Of a stretch of DNA of 64,000 nt, positions 1 to 8,612 are shown in pieces. Source of the stretch: Bacteroidota bacterium (GTDB lineage: Bacteria > Bacteroidota > Bacteroidia > Bacteroidales > JAGONC01); the NCBI GenBank assembly GCA_022711405.1, contig JAKLFC010000008.1, forward strand, positions 1 to 64,000. The letters run 5' to 3'. Both the position numbers and the translations under genes were made by a program. How positions within the stretch are numbered: position 1 is the first letter of the stretch; the number at the start of each line of letters is the position of its first letter. The notes under the pieces are model-generated. The model was given only the letters and a program-made list of their open reading frames with translations, did no database searches and was not told where the DNA came from.

Positions 1-1
1 C

Positions 2-536
2 ACATCACCGGGTACTTATACCGTTATAGTGACCGATGACAACGGCTGTTCAGATTCCGAAAGTATCACCATCACTCAGAACATCACCCCACCCACGGCC
101 AGTATCACAAACAACACGGGGACCACGATACTGACGTGTACGGTCACTTCGATCAGTGTGACAGCCACAGGCGGAGTGAGCTACCTCTGGACGGGAGGAA
201 CCTCAACCAACACAGCGGCCAACAGTTTCACGACACCTGGTACTTTCACGGTGACGGTGACGGGTGCCAACGGATGTACGGATACAGAAAGCATCACGAT
301 CACCCAGAACATCACCCCACCTACGGCAGGGATCACCAACAACACGGGGACCACGGTACTGACGTGTACGGTCACATCGATCAGTGTGACGGCCACGGGA
401 GGAGTGAGCTATTTGTGGACGGGAGGAACCTCGACCAACACAGCGGCCAACAGCTTCACCTCCCCTGGAACCTATACGGTGACGGTGACAGGGGCCAACG
501 GGTGTACGGACACTGAAAGTATCACCATCACTCAGA
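2..536 (+). repeat. Tandem 228-bp coding repeat
   Basis: Two full units (about 81-308 and 309-536) and the end of a third at the window edge encode the same 76-residue Ig/HYR-like module. The units are nearly identical at the nucleotide level, including synonymous positions, which points to recent duplication or gene conversion. The array probably continues upstream. Confidence 0.9.
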
Positions 537-2851
537 ATGTTGATATTCCATTAGCCCCCGTCAGTGGAGGAGACAAAGCCATCTGTCTCGGTCAACCCAT
601 TCCTGCTTTGACGGTGACCGTTGGAAGCGGAGAAACAGCCGACTGGTATGCAACAGCATCCGGAGGAGTCCCCCTTGCAACAGGAACACTTAGCTACACT
701 CCTGTAGCAGAGGGCACTTATTATGCTCAGGCAAGAAACCTGACCTCCGGGTGTATCAGTCCGTCCCGTACAGCTGTGACATTGACAATCAATGATCCTC
801 CTGTCCTGGGATCAATTGGTAATAAAACTGTAAATGAACAAGTTGCCCTGAATTTCACGGCTGCGGCTACCGATCCTGATCTTCCGGCCCAGACGCTGAC
901 CTACAGTCTCGACGCTGCTGCAATAGCCCTTGGAATGACTATTAATCCAAATACAGGTGCATTTTCATGGACGCCATCCGAGTTGCAGGGCGGTGGCAGC
1001 TATACTGTCACTATTACGGTAACCGACAACGGAACTTGCAATCTTTCCGATTCAGAAACCATCACCATTACCGTCAGCGAGGTGAACAAACCACCGGTTC
1101 TTGCACCCATCGGCAATCAAACCGTGGATGAACTCTTTCTGCTAACCTTTACGGCCAGTGCAACGGATGGCGATTTACCGGCCAATACGCTGACATACAG
1201 TCTGGTGGGAGCTCCTGCAGGCGCTTCCATCGACCCGGTAACAGGCGTGTTTACCTGGATACCGACAGCGGACCAGGGCCCGGGATCCTACACATTCACG
1301 GTGAAAGTGTGCGACAATGGAACTCCTGTTCCGTTGTGTGATGAAGAAGAGATCACCGTGACTGTTAATCAGTCTGTCACTCCCCATCAGCTGACCGTCA
1401 CAATCTACCTGCAGGGAACCTATGCGGGCAGTGGCCTGATGTACACCACACTGAATGACGAGGACCAGCTCCCCCTGTCACAGCCATATAATCCGGCTCC
1501 ATGGAATTATGCCGGAACGGAAAGCGTAACGGTCATGGATCCTGATGTTACCGACTGGGTTCTGATCGAACTAAGGGCTAACACAACCACAACGTCGACC
1601 AGAAGGGCAGGCCTGCTCTATAAAGATGGAACGGTGACCGTAGACTTCCAGGGAGATGTGACAGATCAGGGGCAATATTATGTTGTCGCCTGGCATCGTA
1701 ACCACCTGCCGCTGATGTCGCAGAATAAAATTTCGATTCCCTCAACAGGTGCACTAATCGACCTGAGCATACTGGCAAACTGCTATGGCGATAACCCGGC
1801 CATCCACCTTGATGGCGACCGCTATGGCATGATCGCTGGCGAGGTGATCCCCGATGGCCAGCTGAAATACAGCGGCCCGGCCAACGACCGCGGACCCGTC
1901 CTGGCGAAAATACAGGCCCTCGGTGGTACTCTGGTAAGCGATATTTTTACAGATGACTACTGGCAGGAAGATATCAACCTGAACAACGAATTGAAATACA
2001 TTGGACCGGACAATGACAGGGGAACGATCATATCCAATATTTCCAGCCTGCTCAGTACGTCCCTTTTAACGGCTATCTACTATTCGGAGGTACCAGGTGC
2101 ATATGCCGGGAAGAAAAGTGTTGTGGAGAACAACGGGCCGGTGAATATCCATCTTTACGGTCATCAGGGAGGTATTGAGGTGGTGCTTACCACCGGAGAT
2201 CTTGTTCAGAATGGTGTCATGGATAACCTTCAATTCACACTGGCCTGGAACGCCGGCGATCCTGATATCGGGGAAATGCTCAGCGAGTTTTCTTCCGGTT
2301 ATATGATCCAGCCCCAGGGAGACCCTGTTTTCGCCAATGGAATAGTGTACCAGGTTTATGCCACCGTTACACCCTGCAGTTTGCCTTCGTTCTGGTATCC
2401 GGGTGAAGACCTTACCGCCCTGACATTCGGTACACCCGAAGGTGGAACTATTGCCGGCAGGCTCTGGATAGCAGAGGATGGATTCACCAGCCAGAATAAC
2501 GCCATGTATTATCTATCCATCTGGGGAACTGATCATACAGGCATCATAGAGGCCCCGGTGCTGGTATCGGTGAACGAACCCGAACCGGAAAACCACATCC
2601 TGACCTATCCGAATCCTGTCTATGACGGCAAACTGACCATCGACCTTCATTCGGTCCGGACTCAGTCCCTACAGATTGAAATTCTTGACGTTGGCGGCAA
2701 CCTGCTGATCGACCTTCCCTGGAAAACCTTCAGCAGCCGTAGCTTACAGGTGATCGACCTGTCAAAGCTGACTCCGGGGACCTATGTACTGAGGATCACC
2801 GGTGATCAGACCACCTTTCAGAAAAAGATCATCCTGATGACCCTGTATTGA
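2..2851 (+). CDS. Giant exported repeat protein with T9SS sorting domain (5' end outside window)
   Basis: The reading frame is open from base 2, before the first ATG at 29, so the N-terminus lies outside the window. Counting from that ATG, the visible part has near-identical 76-residue Ig/HYR-like repeats (to about residue 165), an Ig-like segment (about 170-255), two cadherin/He-PIG-type modules (about 258-450), a region of unclear fold, and a module at about 710-845 that recurs in the next gene. The last 80 residues are a typical type A T9SS C-terminal sorting domain (YPNPV near the start, then a Gly-Thr-Tyr-Val-Leu turn and a basic strand). The protein is inferred to be secreted or attached to the cell surface; adhesion is a guess from the architecture. 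No catalytic motif was seen. Confidence 0.85.
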   Translation, partial: TSPGTYTVIVTDDNGCSDSESITITQNITPPTASITNNTGTTILTCTVTSISVTATGGVSYLWTGGTSTNTAANSFTTPGTFTVTVTGANGCTDTESITITQNITPPTAGITNNTGTTVLTCTVTSISVTATGGVSYLWTGGTSTNTAANSFTSPGTYTVTVTGANGCTDTESITITQNVDIPLAPVSGGDKAICLGQPIPALTVTVGSGETADWYATASGGVPLATGTLSYTPVAEGTYYAQARNLTSGCISPSRTAVTLTINDPPVLGSIGNKTVNEQVALNFTAAATDPDLPAQTLTYSLDAAAIALGMTINPNTGAFSWTPSELQGGGSYTVTITVTDNGTCNLSDSETITITVSEVNKPPVLAPIGNQTVDELFLLTFTASATDGDLPANTLTYSLVGAPAGASIDPVTGVFTWIPTADQGPGSYTFTVKVCDNGTPVPLCDEEEITVTVNQSVTPHQLTVTIYLQGTYAGSGLMYTTLNDEDQLPLSQPYNPAPWNYAGTESVTVMDPDVTDWVLIELRANTTTTSTRRAGLLYKDGTVTVDFQGDVTDQGQYYVVAWHRNHLPLMSQNKISIPSTGALIDLSILANCYGDNPAIHLDGDRYGMIAGEVIPDGQLKYSGPANDRGPVLAKIQALGGTLVSDIFTDDYWQEDINLNNELKYIGPDNDRGTIISNISSLLSTSLLTAIYYSEVPGAYAGKKSVVENNGPVNIHLYGHQGGIEVVLTTGDLVQNGVMDNLQFTLAWNAGDPDIGEMLSEFSSGYMIQPQGDPVFANGIVYQVYATVTPCSLPSFWYPGEDLTALTFGTPEGGTIAGRLWIAEDGFTSQNNAMYYLSIWGTDHTGIIEAPVLVSVNEPEPENHILTYPNPVYDGKLTIDLHSVRTQSLQIEILDVGGNLLIDLPWKTFSSRSLQVIDLSKLTPGTYVLRITGDQTTFQKKIILMTLY

Positions 2852-2997
2852 TAAGGGAGACATTGGTTTAAGGAGATAAGGATTTTTAGTTCAATGAACT
2901 GCATGCATCACGAGAGTGGTGCAGAACGAAACTTTTAAAACTGAACCTCGTAGAAAATATTTATATAGAATAGCAATATAATCAATTGGAAAAGGAT

Positions 2998-3005
2998 TAA
3001 TTTTG
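2998..3005 (+). promoter_or_regulatory. Possible -7 promoter box
   Basis: TAATTTTG matches the Bacteroidota -7 consensus TAnnTTTG and lies 54 bases before the ATG at 3060. No convincing -33 TTTG was found at the usual distance, so this is only a half-site call. Confidence 0.35.
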
Positions 3006-3059
3006 CAAACACATCAATAGTTTGTAAAAGAATCAACTACTTTAATATCCTCTGATGTT

Positions 3060-3683
3060 ATGAAGAGAAATATATTTCGTAAAATAATCATAGCCATAAA
3101 CGGATTATTGCTGGGCTCGTCGACTCTCTTTGCCCAGGTACCTCCACCGGTGAATCCGGTGGATCTGTGCATGCGACTCTCCGGCTCGTCCCCAAATGAT
3201 GTCGAGATCGTCATGCGGCCTACCACAAATATCCTCGCAACCGATATTCTTTCTGAGATCAGGTATACCATCAGCTGGCAGCAACCATCACTGACCCTCA
3301 CCCCGGGCTTCGGCATTGCTCCGTTCAATCTGTTGCCCCAGGGCGGACCCGTATTATCCGGAGGAACATATTATCAGACATTTATTACTCAGCCAGGCCT
3401 TCCTTTTGGCTTCAATATCAATGCCGGACAGGAAGTCGTGATCGCTACCTTCTCCTGTTCAACACCCCTGCTGGCCGATGTGTATCTTCTCAATGACCAG
3501 TATATGCTGGACAACAATATTCAGTATTATTATGAGATCTGGGGATTGGACCGTACCGGCACCTTCTTATGTACGTCGGTACAGATTCAACCTGACCTGA
3601 CGGTACCGATCTCTGGCTGGTCTGTTTTTCTGGTTGTCCTTCTTATCTCGGGCACCATCATCTATACGATCAAAAGGGTCTGA
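3060..3683 (+). CDS. Small exported protein with C-terminal membrane anchor
   Basis: This 207-residue protein has an N-terminal signal peptide (about 1-26, ending near Leu-Phe-Ala-Gln), one beta-rich domain (about 35-180) and a C-terminal hydrophobic helix followed by Lys-Arg-Val. The tail begins Val-Pro-x-x-x-Trp, which resembles IPTL/exosortase-type sorting tails, but that likeness is by eye only. The central domain matches residues about 710-845 of the preceding protein: the shared pattern is a Trp strand, PQGxPV, a Tyr-Gln strand, and a closing IWGxDxTG. The product is probably held at the membrane or cell envelope. No enzymatic motif is visible. It is in the same direction as the upstream gene but 208 bases away, so it may have its own promoter. 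Confidence 0.75.
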   Translation: MKRNIFRKIIIAINGLLLGSSTLFAQVPPPVNPVDLCMRLSGSSPNDVEIVMRPTTNILATDILSEIRYTISWQQPSLTLTPGFGIAPFNLLPQGGPVLSGGTYYQTFITQPGLPFGFNINAGQEVVIATFSCSTPLLADVYLLNDQYMLDNNIQYYYEIWGLDRTGTFLCTSVQIQPDLTVPISGWSVFLVVLLISGTIIYTIKRV

Positions 3684-3948
3684 GATCATTACGTTCTCCT
3701 GATTTCCAAATCCTCCTGATCCATATCCGGCAGGCTCCCTGACGGCACTTTGCTTCATTCGGAAACCGGTATGAATCGTGGTTCCCTTGCCTGCCTACTG
3801 ATCTTTCCATAAGGTTTTCATGCGTTGGTACAATAGTTGCATCCCGATCCGTCCGGAACGGTAAAGGGATTCCAGAGGCCTTGAGAACTAGCAGGATTCC
3901 CGGATTCAGTTCCAGATAAAAAGTTCCTTAACTAAATTAAAAGGTGCC

Positions 3949-5130
3949 ATGAAAACACTGGTTAAATTTCTTGCGGTACTGTTCCTGGTCTCAGCATTTA
4001 CTGCATTGATACCAAAACAGGCTTCGGCTCATCATAAAGTGGTCATCAGTTTCCAGGTCTTCTATGATGAACTGACCCCTTACGGGACCTGGGTATACCA
4101 TCCTGTCCACGGATATGCCTGGATACCCGATACGGGTCCTGATTTCTATCCTTATGCCTCAGATGGCTACTGGGTTTTGACCTGGGCCGGATGGACATGG
4201 GTTTCCAATTATACGTGGGGCTGGGCGCCATTTCATTACGGCCGCTGGTACATGGATCCTTTCTACGGGCCCATGTGGATCCCCGGCTATGAATGGGGTC
4301 CTGGTTGGGTGGTCTGGAGAAAATCGGGCGACTATTACGGCTGGGCGCCCATCGGACCCGGCGTCAGCATCAATGTCGTCTACGGAAATACATACCATAT
4401 TCCTTATGACAACTGGAGATTCCTTGATGGCAATCATTTCGGAACACATGACCAGTATATTCATTATGCGCATGTATCCGATAACAGGAAATTCATGGAG
4501 CATTCCAATGTGATCCGTCAGGTCAGGAATGACCAGTCGAACTACACGCCCTACCACGCCGGCCCCGACAGAAAAGAGATCGAAAGATACAGGGGCGAAG
4601 CTATTTCCCAGGTCACGATCCAGGAACGGGACAAACCAGGCCAGTACCATGACAGAAACAGGCTGGAGCTGTATGCGCCAGAGATCCGTAAGGATGAGTC
4701 CACCGCCAGGAAAGCCGCCCCTTCCCAGGTGACGAAATTCGGGGAAGTGAAAGGTAAAACCACCCGGACTTCAACGGATATGAACCGGGCCATGAATGAT
4801 CTGTCCACCTATCGGGAACCCGTCCGGTCACAGCAGGGGACTGCAGTGAAAAAGACCGAAACGGTAAAACAGACACAGCGCACGACTCCTACGCGAAATA
4901 CGGAGATCGTCGAATGGTCAGCCCAAACTGCCTCTGCGAGAAATGCGGGCAATGTAAAACCAACTTCGCAAACCGCATCACAGAGAAATACCGGGACGGT
5001 AAATCAAACTTCCCGTAACACCACGGTGAAGAAAACGGAAAGCACACGACAGACAAAGCCAAACGCTCCTGATACAAGGCAGCAGGCTGGCCGGACATCA
5101 CAAAGTGTTAAAAACACTAAAAGCAAATAA
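3949..5130 (+). CDS. Exported Trp/Tyr-rich protein, DUF6600-like
   Basis: A signal peptide (1-27, ending Ala-Ser-Ala) precedes about 130 residues extremely rich in Trp, Tyr, Gly and Pro. These contain repeated units such as YGTWVYHP, YAWIPD, GWTWVS, YGRWYMDP and YGWAPI. This matches the DUF6600 / WxxGxW-repeat type of envelope protein found in Bacteroidota and Proteobacteria. The rest (about 200-393) is a basic, low-complexity tail of Thr, Gln, Asn, Lys and Arg with repeated T-x-R-N-T/A-G-x-V units, probably unstructured. The molecular role is unknown; a cell-wall or matrix-binding part is only a guess. A short AGG lies 5 bases before the ATG, and the gene ends before a strong intrinsic terminator, so it is likely monocistronic. 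Confidence 0.75.
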   Translation: MKTLVKFLAVLFLVSAFTALIPKQASAHHKVVISFQVFYDELTPYGTWVYHPVHGYAWIPDTGPDFYPYASDGYWVLTWAGWTWVSNYTWGWAPFHYGRWYMDPFYGPMWIPGYEWGPGWVVWRKSGDYYGWAPIGPGVSINVVYGNTYHIPYDNWRFLDGNHFGTHDQYIHYAHVSDNRKFMEHSNVIRQVRNDQSNYTPYHAGPDRKEIERYRGEAISQVTIQERDKPGQYHDRNRLELYAPEIRKDESTARKAAPSQVTKFGEVKGKTTRTSTDMNRAMNDLSTYREPVRSQQGTAVKKTETVKQTQRTTPTRNTEIVEWSAQTASARNAGNVKPTSQTASQRNTGTVNQTSRNTTVKKTESTRQTKPNAPDTRQQAGRTSQSVKNTKSK

Positions 5131-5156
5131 GAAACGATTGTATCCGGTAATGTTCA

Positions 5157-5199
5157 GCGAGAGGCTGTCCCTGATGATGGGTCAGCCTCTCGCTTTTTT
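5157..5199 (+). terminator. Intrinsic terminator
   Basis: A perfect 11-bp stem (GCGAGAGGCTG pairing with CAGCCTCTCGC) with a 15-base loop is followed directly by six T residues. It sits 27 bases after the DUF6600-like gene and separates it from the ABC transporter operon. Confidence 0.9.
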
Positions 5200-5357
5200 G
5201 AATGGTCAGAAATGAACATACCCTGTAAAATAATTGAACACTTCAGCGTAGATCAATTGGTTATCGTTATTATTTAATTTATTGAATATCAATAGATTAA
5301 ATCCTATGGCATGATTCGTGCAGAATTTGCGGATTACTTTATTTTAAGCCTTCCCCC

Positions 5358-6074
5358 ATGATTTCTCTGAAGAATATTCATAAATCGTATGTAACAGGAA
5401 CGAATTCGCTTCATGTGTTAAAGGGGATAAACCTGGAAGTGGCAGAGGGTGAACTGGTGGCCATCATGGGCTCATCCGGTTCCGGGAAATCAACCCTCCT
5501 GAACATCATTGGTATGCTCGATACCTATGACGAGGGTGATTACCGGCTGGAGGGCCAGTTGATCCGGAATATGAGCGAGAAGAGGGTGGCCCGGTTCCGC
5601 AACAGCCATATCGGATTTGTCTTCCAGTCGTTCAACCTGATCTCCTTCAAGAATGCCATGGAAAATGTGGCGCTTCCTCTTTATTACCGTAACATACACC
5701 GAAAGAAACGCAACCAGGTTGCCATGGAACTGCTGGAGAAAATGGGGCTCAGTGAATGGGCGGAACACATGCCCAACGAGCTGTCGGGAGGTCAGCAGCA
5801 ACGTATCGCCATTGCGCGTGCGCTGGTGTCACGGCCCAAGGTGATCCTGGCTGATGAACCAACCGGGGCACTCGACTCCCAGACCTCCTATGAGGTCATG
5901 GATCTTTTCAGGGAGATCAACCAGTCGGGCATAACCATCCTGATCGTTACCCACGAAAATGACATTGCCCACATGACCGGCCGGATCATCCGGCTGCATG
6001 ACGGCGATATTGTGACGGACGAAATAAATGGTATCCGCAGAAAACAGCCTGTCCTGCAAACATTAACCCACTGA
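5358..6074 (+). CDS. ABC exporter ATPase, MacB/LolD type
   Basis: This 238-residue protein is a complete single-domain ABC ATPase. Walker A GSSGSGKST is at 38-46, the signature LSGGQQQR at about 142-149 and Walker B ILADEPTGALD just after 162. The compact form and the DEPTGALD motif are typical of the MacB/LolD/FtsE branch, which works with FtsX-like permeases in mechanotransmission export rather than import. It is the first gene of a four-gene operon (ATPase, two permeases, adaptor) with 3, 21 and 18 bases between genes. ATP binding and hydrolysis at the inner face of the cytoplasmic membrane is well supported by family. The transported substrate (drug, lipid, peptide or lipoprotein) cannot be read from the sequence. 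Confidence 0.93.
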   Translation: MISLKNIHKSYVTGTNSLHVLKGINLEVAEGELVAIMGSSGSGKSTLLNIIGMLDTYDEGDYRLEGQLIRNMSEKRVARFRNSHIGFVFQSFNLISFKNAMENVALPLYYRNIHRKKRNQVAMELLEKMGLSEWAEHMPNELSGGQQQRIAIARALVSRPKVILADEPTGALDSQTSYEVMDLFREINQSGITILIVTHENDIAHMTGRIIRLHDGDIVTDEINGIRRKQPVLQTLTH

Positions 6075-6077
6075 TCC

Positions 6078-7310
6078 ATGTTCGATGTCGATAAATGGCA
6101 GGAGATCTTCAGTACGATCAGCAAGAACAAGATGAGAACCTTTCTGACGGGTTTCAGTGTGGCCTGGGGGATCTTTATGCTGATCATCCTGCTGGGCTCG
6201 GGAAAAGGGCTGGAAAATGGCGTCAATGAACAGTTCAAGGATGATGCCACCAACAGCATCTGGGTCAACCAGGGAACCACATCGATGGCCTACAAAGGCT
6301 TAAAGCCCGGTAGGAACATTCAGTTCACCAATGAGGATCATGCCATCCTGAAGGATATGCCCAGTGTGGAACATGCCGCCGGCCGGTTCAATATCTGGGA
6401 AAATACCACGATCAGCTATAAGAATCAGTATGCCACCTACGACATCATCGCAACGCACCCTGATTATGCGTTCCTGGAAAAACTCCAGGTCAAAACAGGC
6501 AGGTATCTTAATGAGCTGGACATCAAGGAATTTCGTAAGTCAGTGGCTCTTGGGGAAGTGGTGGAAAGGGAATTGTTCAAGGGTGAACCTGCCGTGGATA
6601 AATACATCATGGTGGCCGGCATTCCGTTCAAGGTGGTGGGAGTATTTACCGATCCGGGCGGCGACCGTGACCTGAACCGCGTCTATATACCGATTTCAAC
6701 GGCGCAGCGTGTTTTCAACCGGGGAAACAGGATCAACCAGCTCTCCCTTACGGTTTCCGATGTAACCGTTGAACAAAGCAATCAGATGGTGGAATCAATA
6801 CGGAGGGAGATCAGCAAGCGTCATACGGTACACCCCGATGACAAACGGGCACTGTTCATCTGGAACACCCTGGAACAGTACAAGAAATTCCTGAGCTTAT
6901 TTGCGAGCATACGGATCTTTATATGGATCATCGGCATCGGGACCCTGATCGCTGGCATTGTGGGTGTCAGCAACATCATGGTCGTGGTGGTAAAAGAACG
7001 GACAAAAGAGATCGGCGTTCGCAAGGCACTGGGGGCCACGCCGGGCTCGGTCATCGGACTGATCCTTCAGGAGTCGATCCTGATCACGGCTTTTGCCGGA
7101 TACATTGGATTGCTTGGCGGTGTGGGGCTTCTGGAGATCATTTCTCCCTACTTTGCAGGGGGTGAAAGTTACTTTAAAGATCCGGAAGTAGATCTGAGGG
7201 TGGCGCTGACAGCGACAGGGATCCTGGTACTCGCCGGCACCCTCGCGGGATTTATTCCGGCAAGGAAAGCATCCGCCATCAAACCCATCGAAGCACTTAG
7301 GGATGAATGA
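6078..7310 (+). CDS. ABC exporter permease, MacB-like (first of two)
   Basis: This 410-residue permease has an N-terminal membrane helix (about 22-42), a large periplasmic MacB_PCD-type domain, and three C-terminal FtsX-type helices (about 275-300, 325-350 and 375-395). The coupling sequence ERTKEIGVRKALGATP lies between the last helices, where the ATPase docks. It starts 3 bases after the ATPase. The next gene is a paralogue: both begin MFD, Asp/Pro, then a KNKxRTF and GIFMLII stretch. A heterodimeric permease pair served by two copies of the single ATPase is the simplest model. Family assignment is firm; substrate unknown. Confidence 0.92.
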   Translation: MFDVDKWQEIFSTISKNKMRTFLTGFSVAWGIFMLIILLGSGKGLENGVNEQFKDDATNSIWVNQGTTSMAYKGLKPGRNIQFTNEDHAILKDMPSVEHAAGRFNIWENTTISYKNQYATYDIIATHPDYAFLEKLQVKTGRYLNELDIKEFRKSVALGEVVERELFKGEPAVDKYIMVAGIPFKVVGVFTDPGGDRDLNRVYIPISTAQRVFNRGNRINQLSLTVSDVTVEQSNQMVESIRREISKRHTVHPDDKRALFIWNTLEQYKKFLSLFASIRIFIWIIGIGTLIAGIVGVSNIMVVVVKERTKEIGVRKALGATPGSVIGLILQESILITAFAGYIGLLGGVGLLEIISPYFAGGESYFKDPEVDLRVALTATGILVLAGTLAGFIPARKASAIKPIEALRDE

Positions 7311-7331
7311 CATAAAACCAATAATCTGACT

Positions 7332-8594
7332 ATGTTCGATCCGGATCGCTGGCATGAAATCTTTTACGCCCTGAAAAAGAACAAACTGCGCACGTTCTTT
7401 ACGGCGTTCGGTGTGTTCTGGGGTATCTTCATGCTGATCATCATGATGGGTAGCGGCAACGGGCTGGAGAATGCCGTCTTTGCCGACTTTGGAGACATGG
7501 CCACCAACAGTGTTTTCATGTGGACACAGCGGACCACCATGCCTTACAAAGGATTTCAGCGTGGCCGTTATTTCAATTTCAGGAACAGCGACACGCAGGC
7601 CCTGAAGGATAAGATCCCTGAAATTGGCCTGGTCGCGCCCCGCATCCAGGCCTGGGGCGGGGGAGGAGCCAACAATGTCATCCGCAATGAACGGACCTCT
7701 TCCTTCACCATATTCGGAGACTATCCCGACCTGCAGCGCATCGACCCCCTGAACATGACGGAGGGAAGGTTCATCAATGAGCTTGACATCGAACAGCACC
7801 GCAAGGTGGCGGTGATCGGTGCCAAGGTGAAAAACGATATGTTTGAACCCGGTGAGGATCCCATTGGTGAATATTTGAAGATACAGGGAGTCTACTTCCA
7901 GGTGGTGGGTGTGTTTGAGTCCAGAAAATCGGACCAGCAGTCCGAGCGGGAGAACCAGGTCATCTTCCTGCCCTTCACCACATTGCAGCAGACGTACAAT
8001 TACGGGGACATCGTAGGCTGGTACGCCCTGACCTCACGTCACGATGTTCCGGCTTCCGTGGTGGAGGCCAAGGCCAAACGACTGATGGCTGAGCGGCACA
8101 GCATTCACCCGGAGGACCAGCGTGCCATAGGCTCGTTCAACCTGGAGAAGGAATACCAGAAAATGACCGGATTGTTTACCGGTATCCGAATCCTGGTGTG
8201 GATTGTGGGTATCGGCACCCTGTTCGCCGGGATGGTGGGTGTTTCCAACATCATGCTCATCGTAGTCAGGGAACGCACCAAAGAGATCGGTATTCAGCGG
8301 GCCATCGGAGCCACACCCTGGAACATCATGAGCCAGGTGATCACTGAATCGGTCATACTGACAACTGCAGCGGGGTATTTTGGACTGGTGGCCGGTGTGG
8401 GCATCATCGAGGGTGTGAACCTTGCCCTTGCAAAAGCCGGTACCAGCAGCGACATGTTCAAAAATCCGGAAATTGATTTTCAGATGGCGATGCTGGCCCT
8501 GCTGATCCTGGTGATCTCGGGAGCGCTAGCCGGAGTGATACCGGCACGGCGGGCTGTCAGCATAAAACCCATTGACGCCATTCGTTTTGAATAA
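7332..8594 (+). CDS. ABC exporter permease, MacB-like (second of two)
   Basis: This 420-residue protein has the same layout as the preceding permease: one N-terminal helix (about 22-42), a periplasmic domain of about 240 residues, and three C-terminal helices with the coupling sequence ERTKEIGIQRAIGATP. The two differ most in the periplasmic domain, which in MacB-type systems contacts the adaptor and substrate. Its conserved end (ARRAVSIKPIDAIRFE) is typical of FtsX permeases. The gene lies 21 bases after its paralogue and 18 bases before the adaptor gene, supporting one transcript. Confidence 0.92.
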   Translation: MFDPDRWHEIFYALKKNKLRTFFTAFGVFWGIFMLIIMMGSGNGLENAVFADFGDMATNSVFMWTQRTTMPYKGFQRGRYFNFRNSDTQALKDKIPEIGLVAPRIQAWGGGGANNVIRNERTSSFTIFGDYPDLQRIDPLNMTEGRFINELDIEQHRKVAVIGAKVKNDMFEPGEDPIGEYLKIQGVYFQVVGVFESRKSDQQSERENQVIFLPFTTLQQTYNYGDIVGWYALTSRHDVPASVVEAKAKRLMAERHSIHPEDQRAIGSFNLEKEYQKMTGLFTGIRILVWIVGIGTLFAGMVGVSNIMLIVVRERTKEIGIQRAIGATPWNIMSQVITESVILTTAAGYFGLVAGVGIIEGVNLALAKAGTSSDMFKNPEIDFQMAMLALLILVISGALAGVIPARRAVSIKPIDAIRFE

Positions 8595-8612
8595 TATAAA
8601 GATATCCATACT

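Noticed and set aside
2..536. Repeats considered as a CRISPR array
   Set aside because: Units are 228 bases, contiguous and coding, without spacers; they are protein-domain repeats.
2904..2923. Hairpin after the first gene (TGCATCAC / GTGGTGCA)
   Set aside because: One mismatch in a short stem and no T-run, so it is not supported as a terminator.
6897..7799. Antisense frame of 300 residues across the permease genes
   Set aside because: It mirrors two well-supported permease genes and shows no conserved domain; long antisense frames are expected at this base composition.
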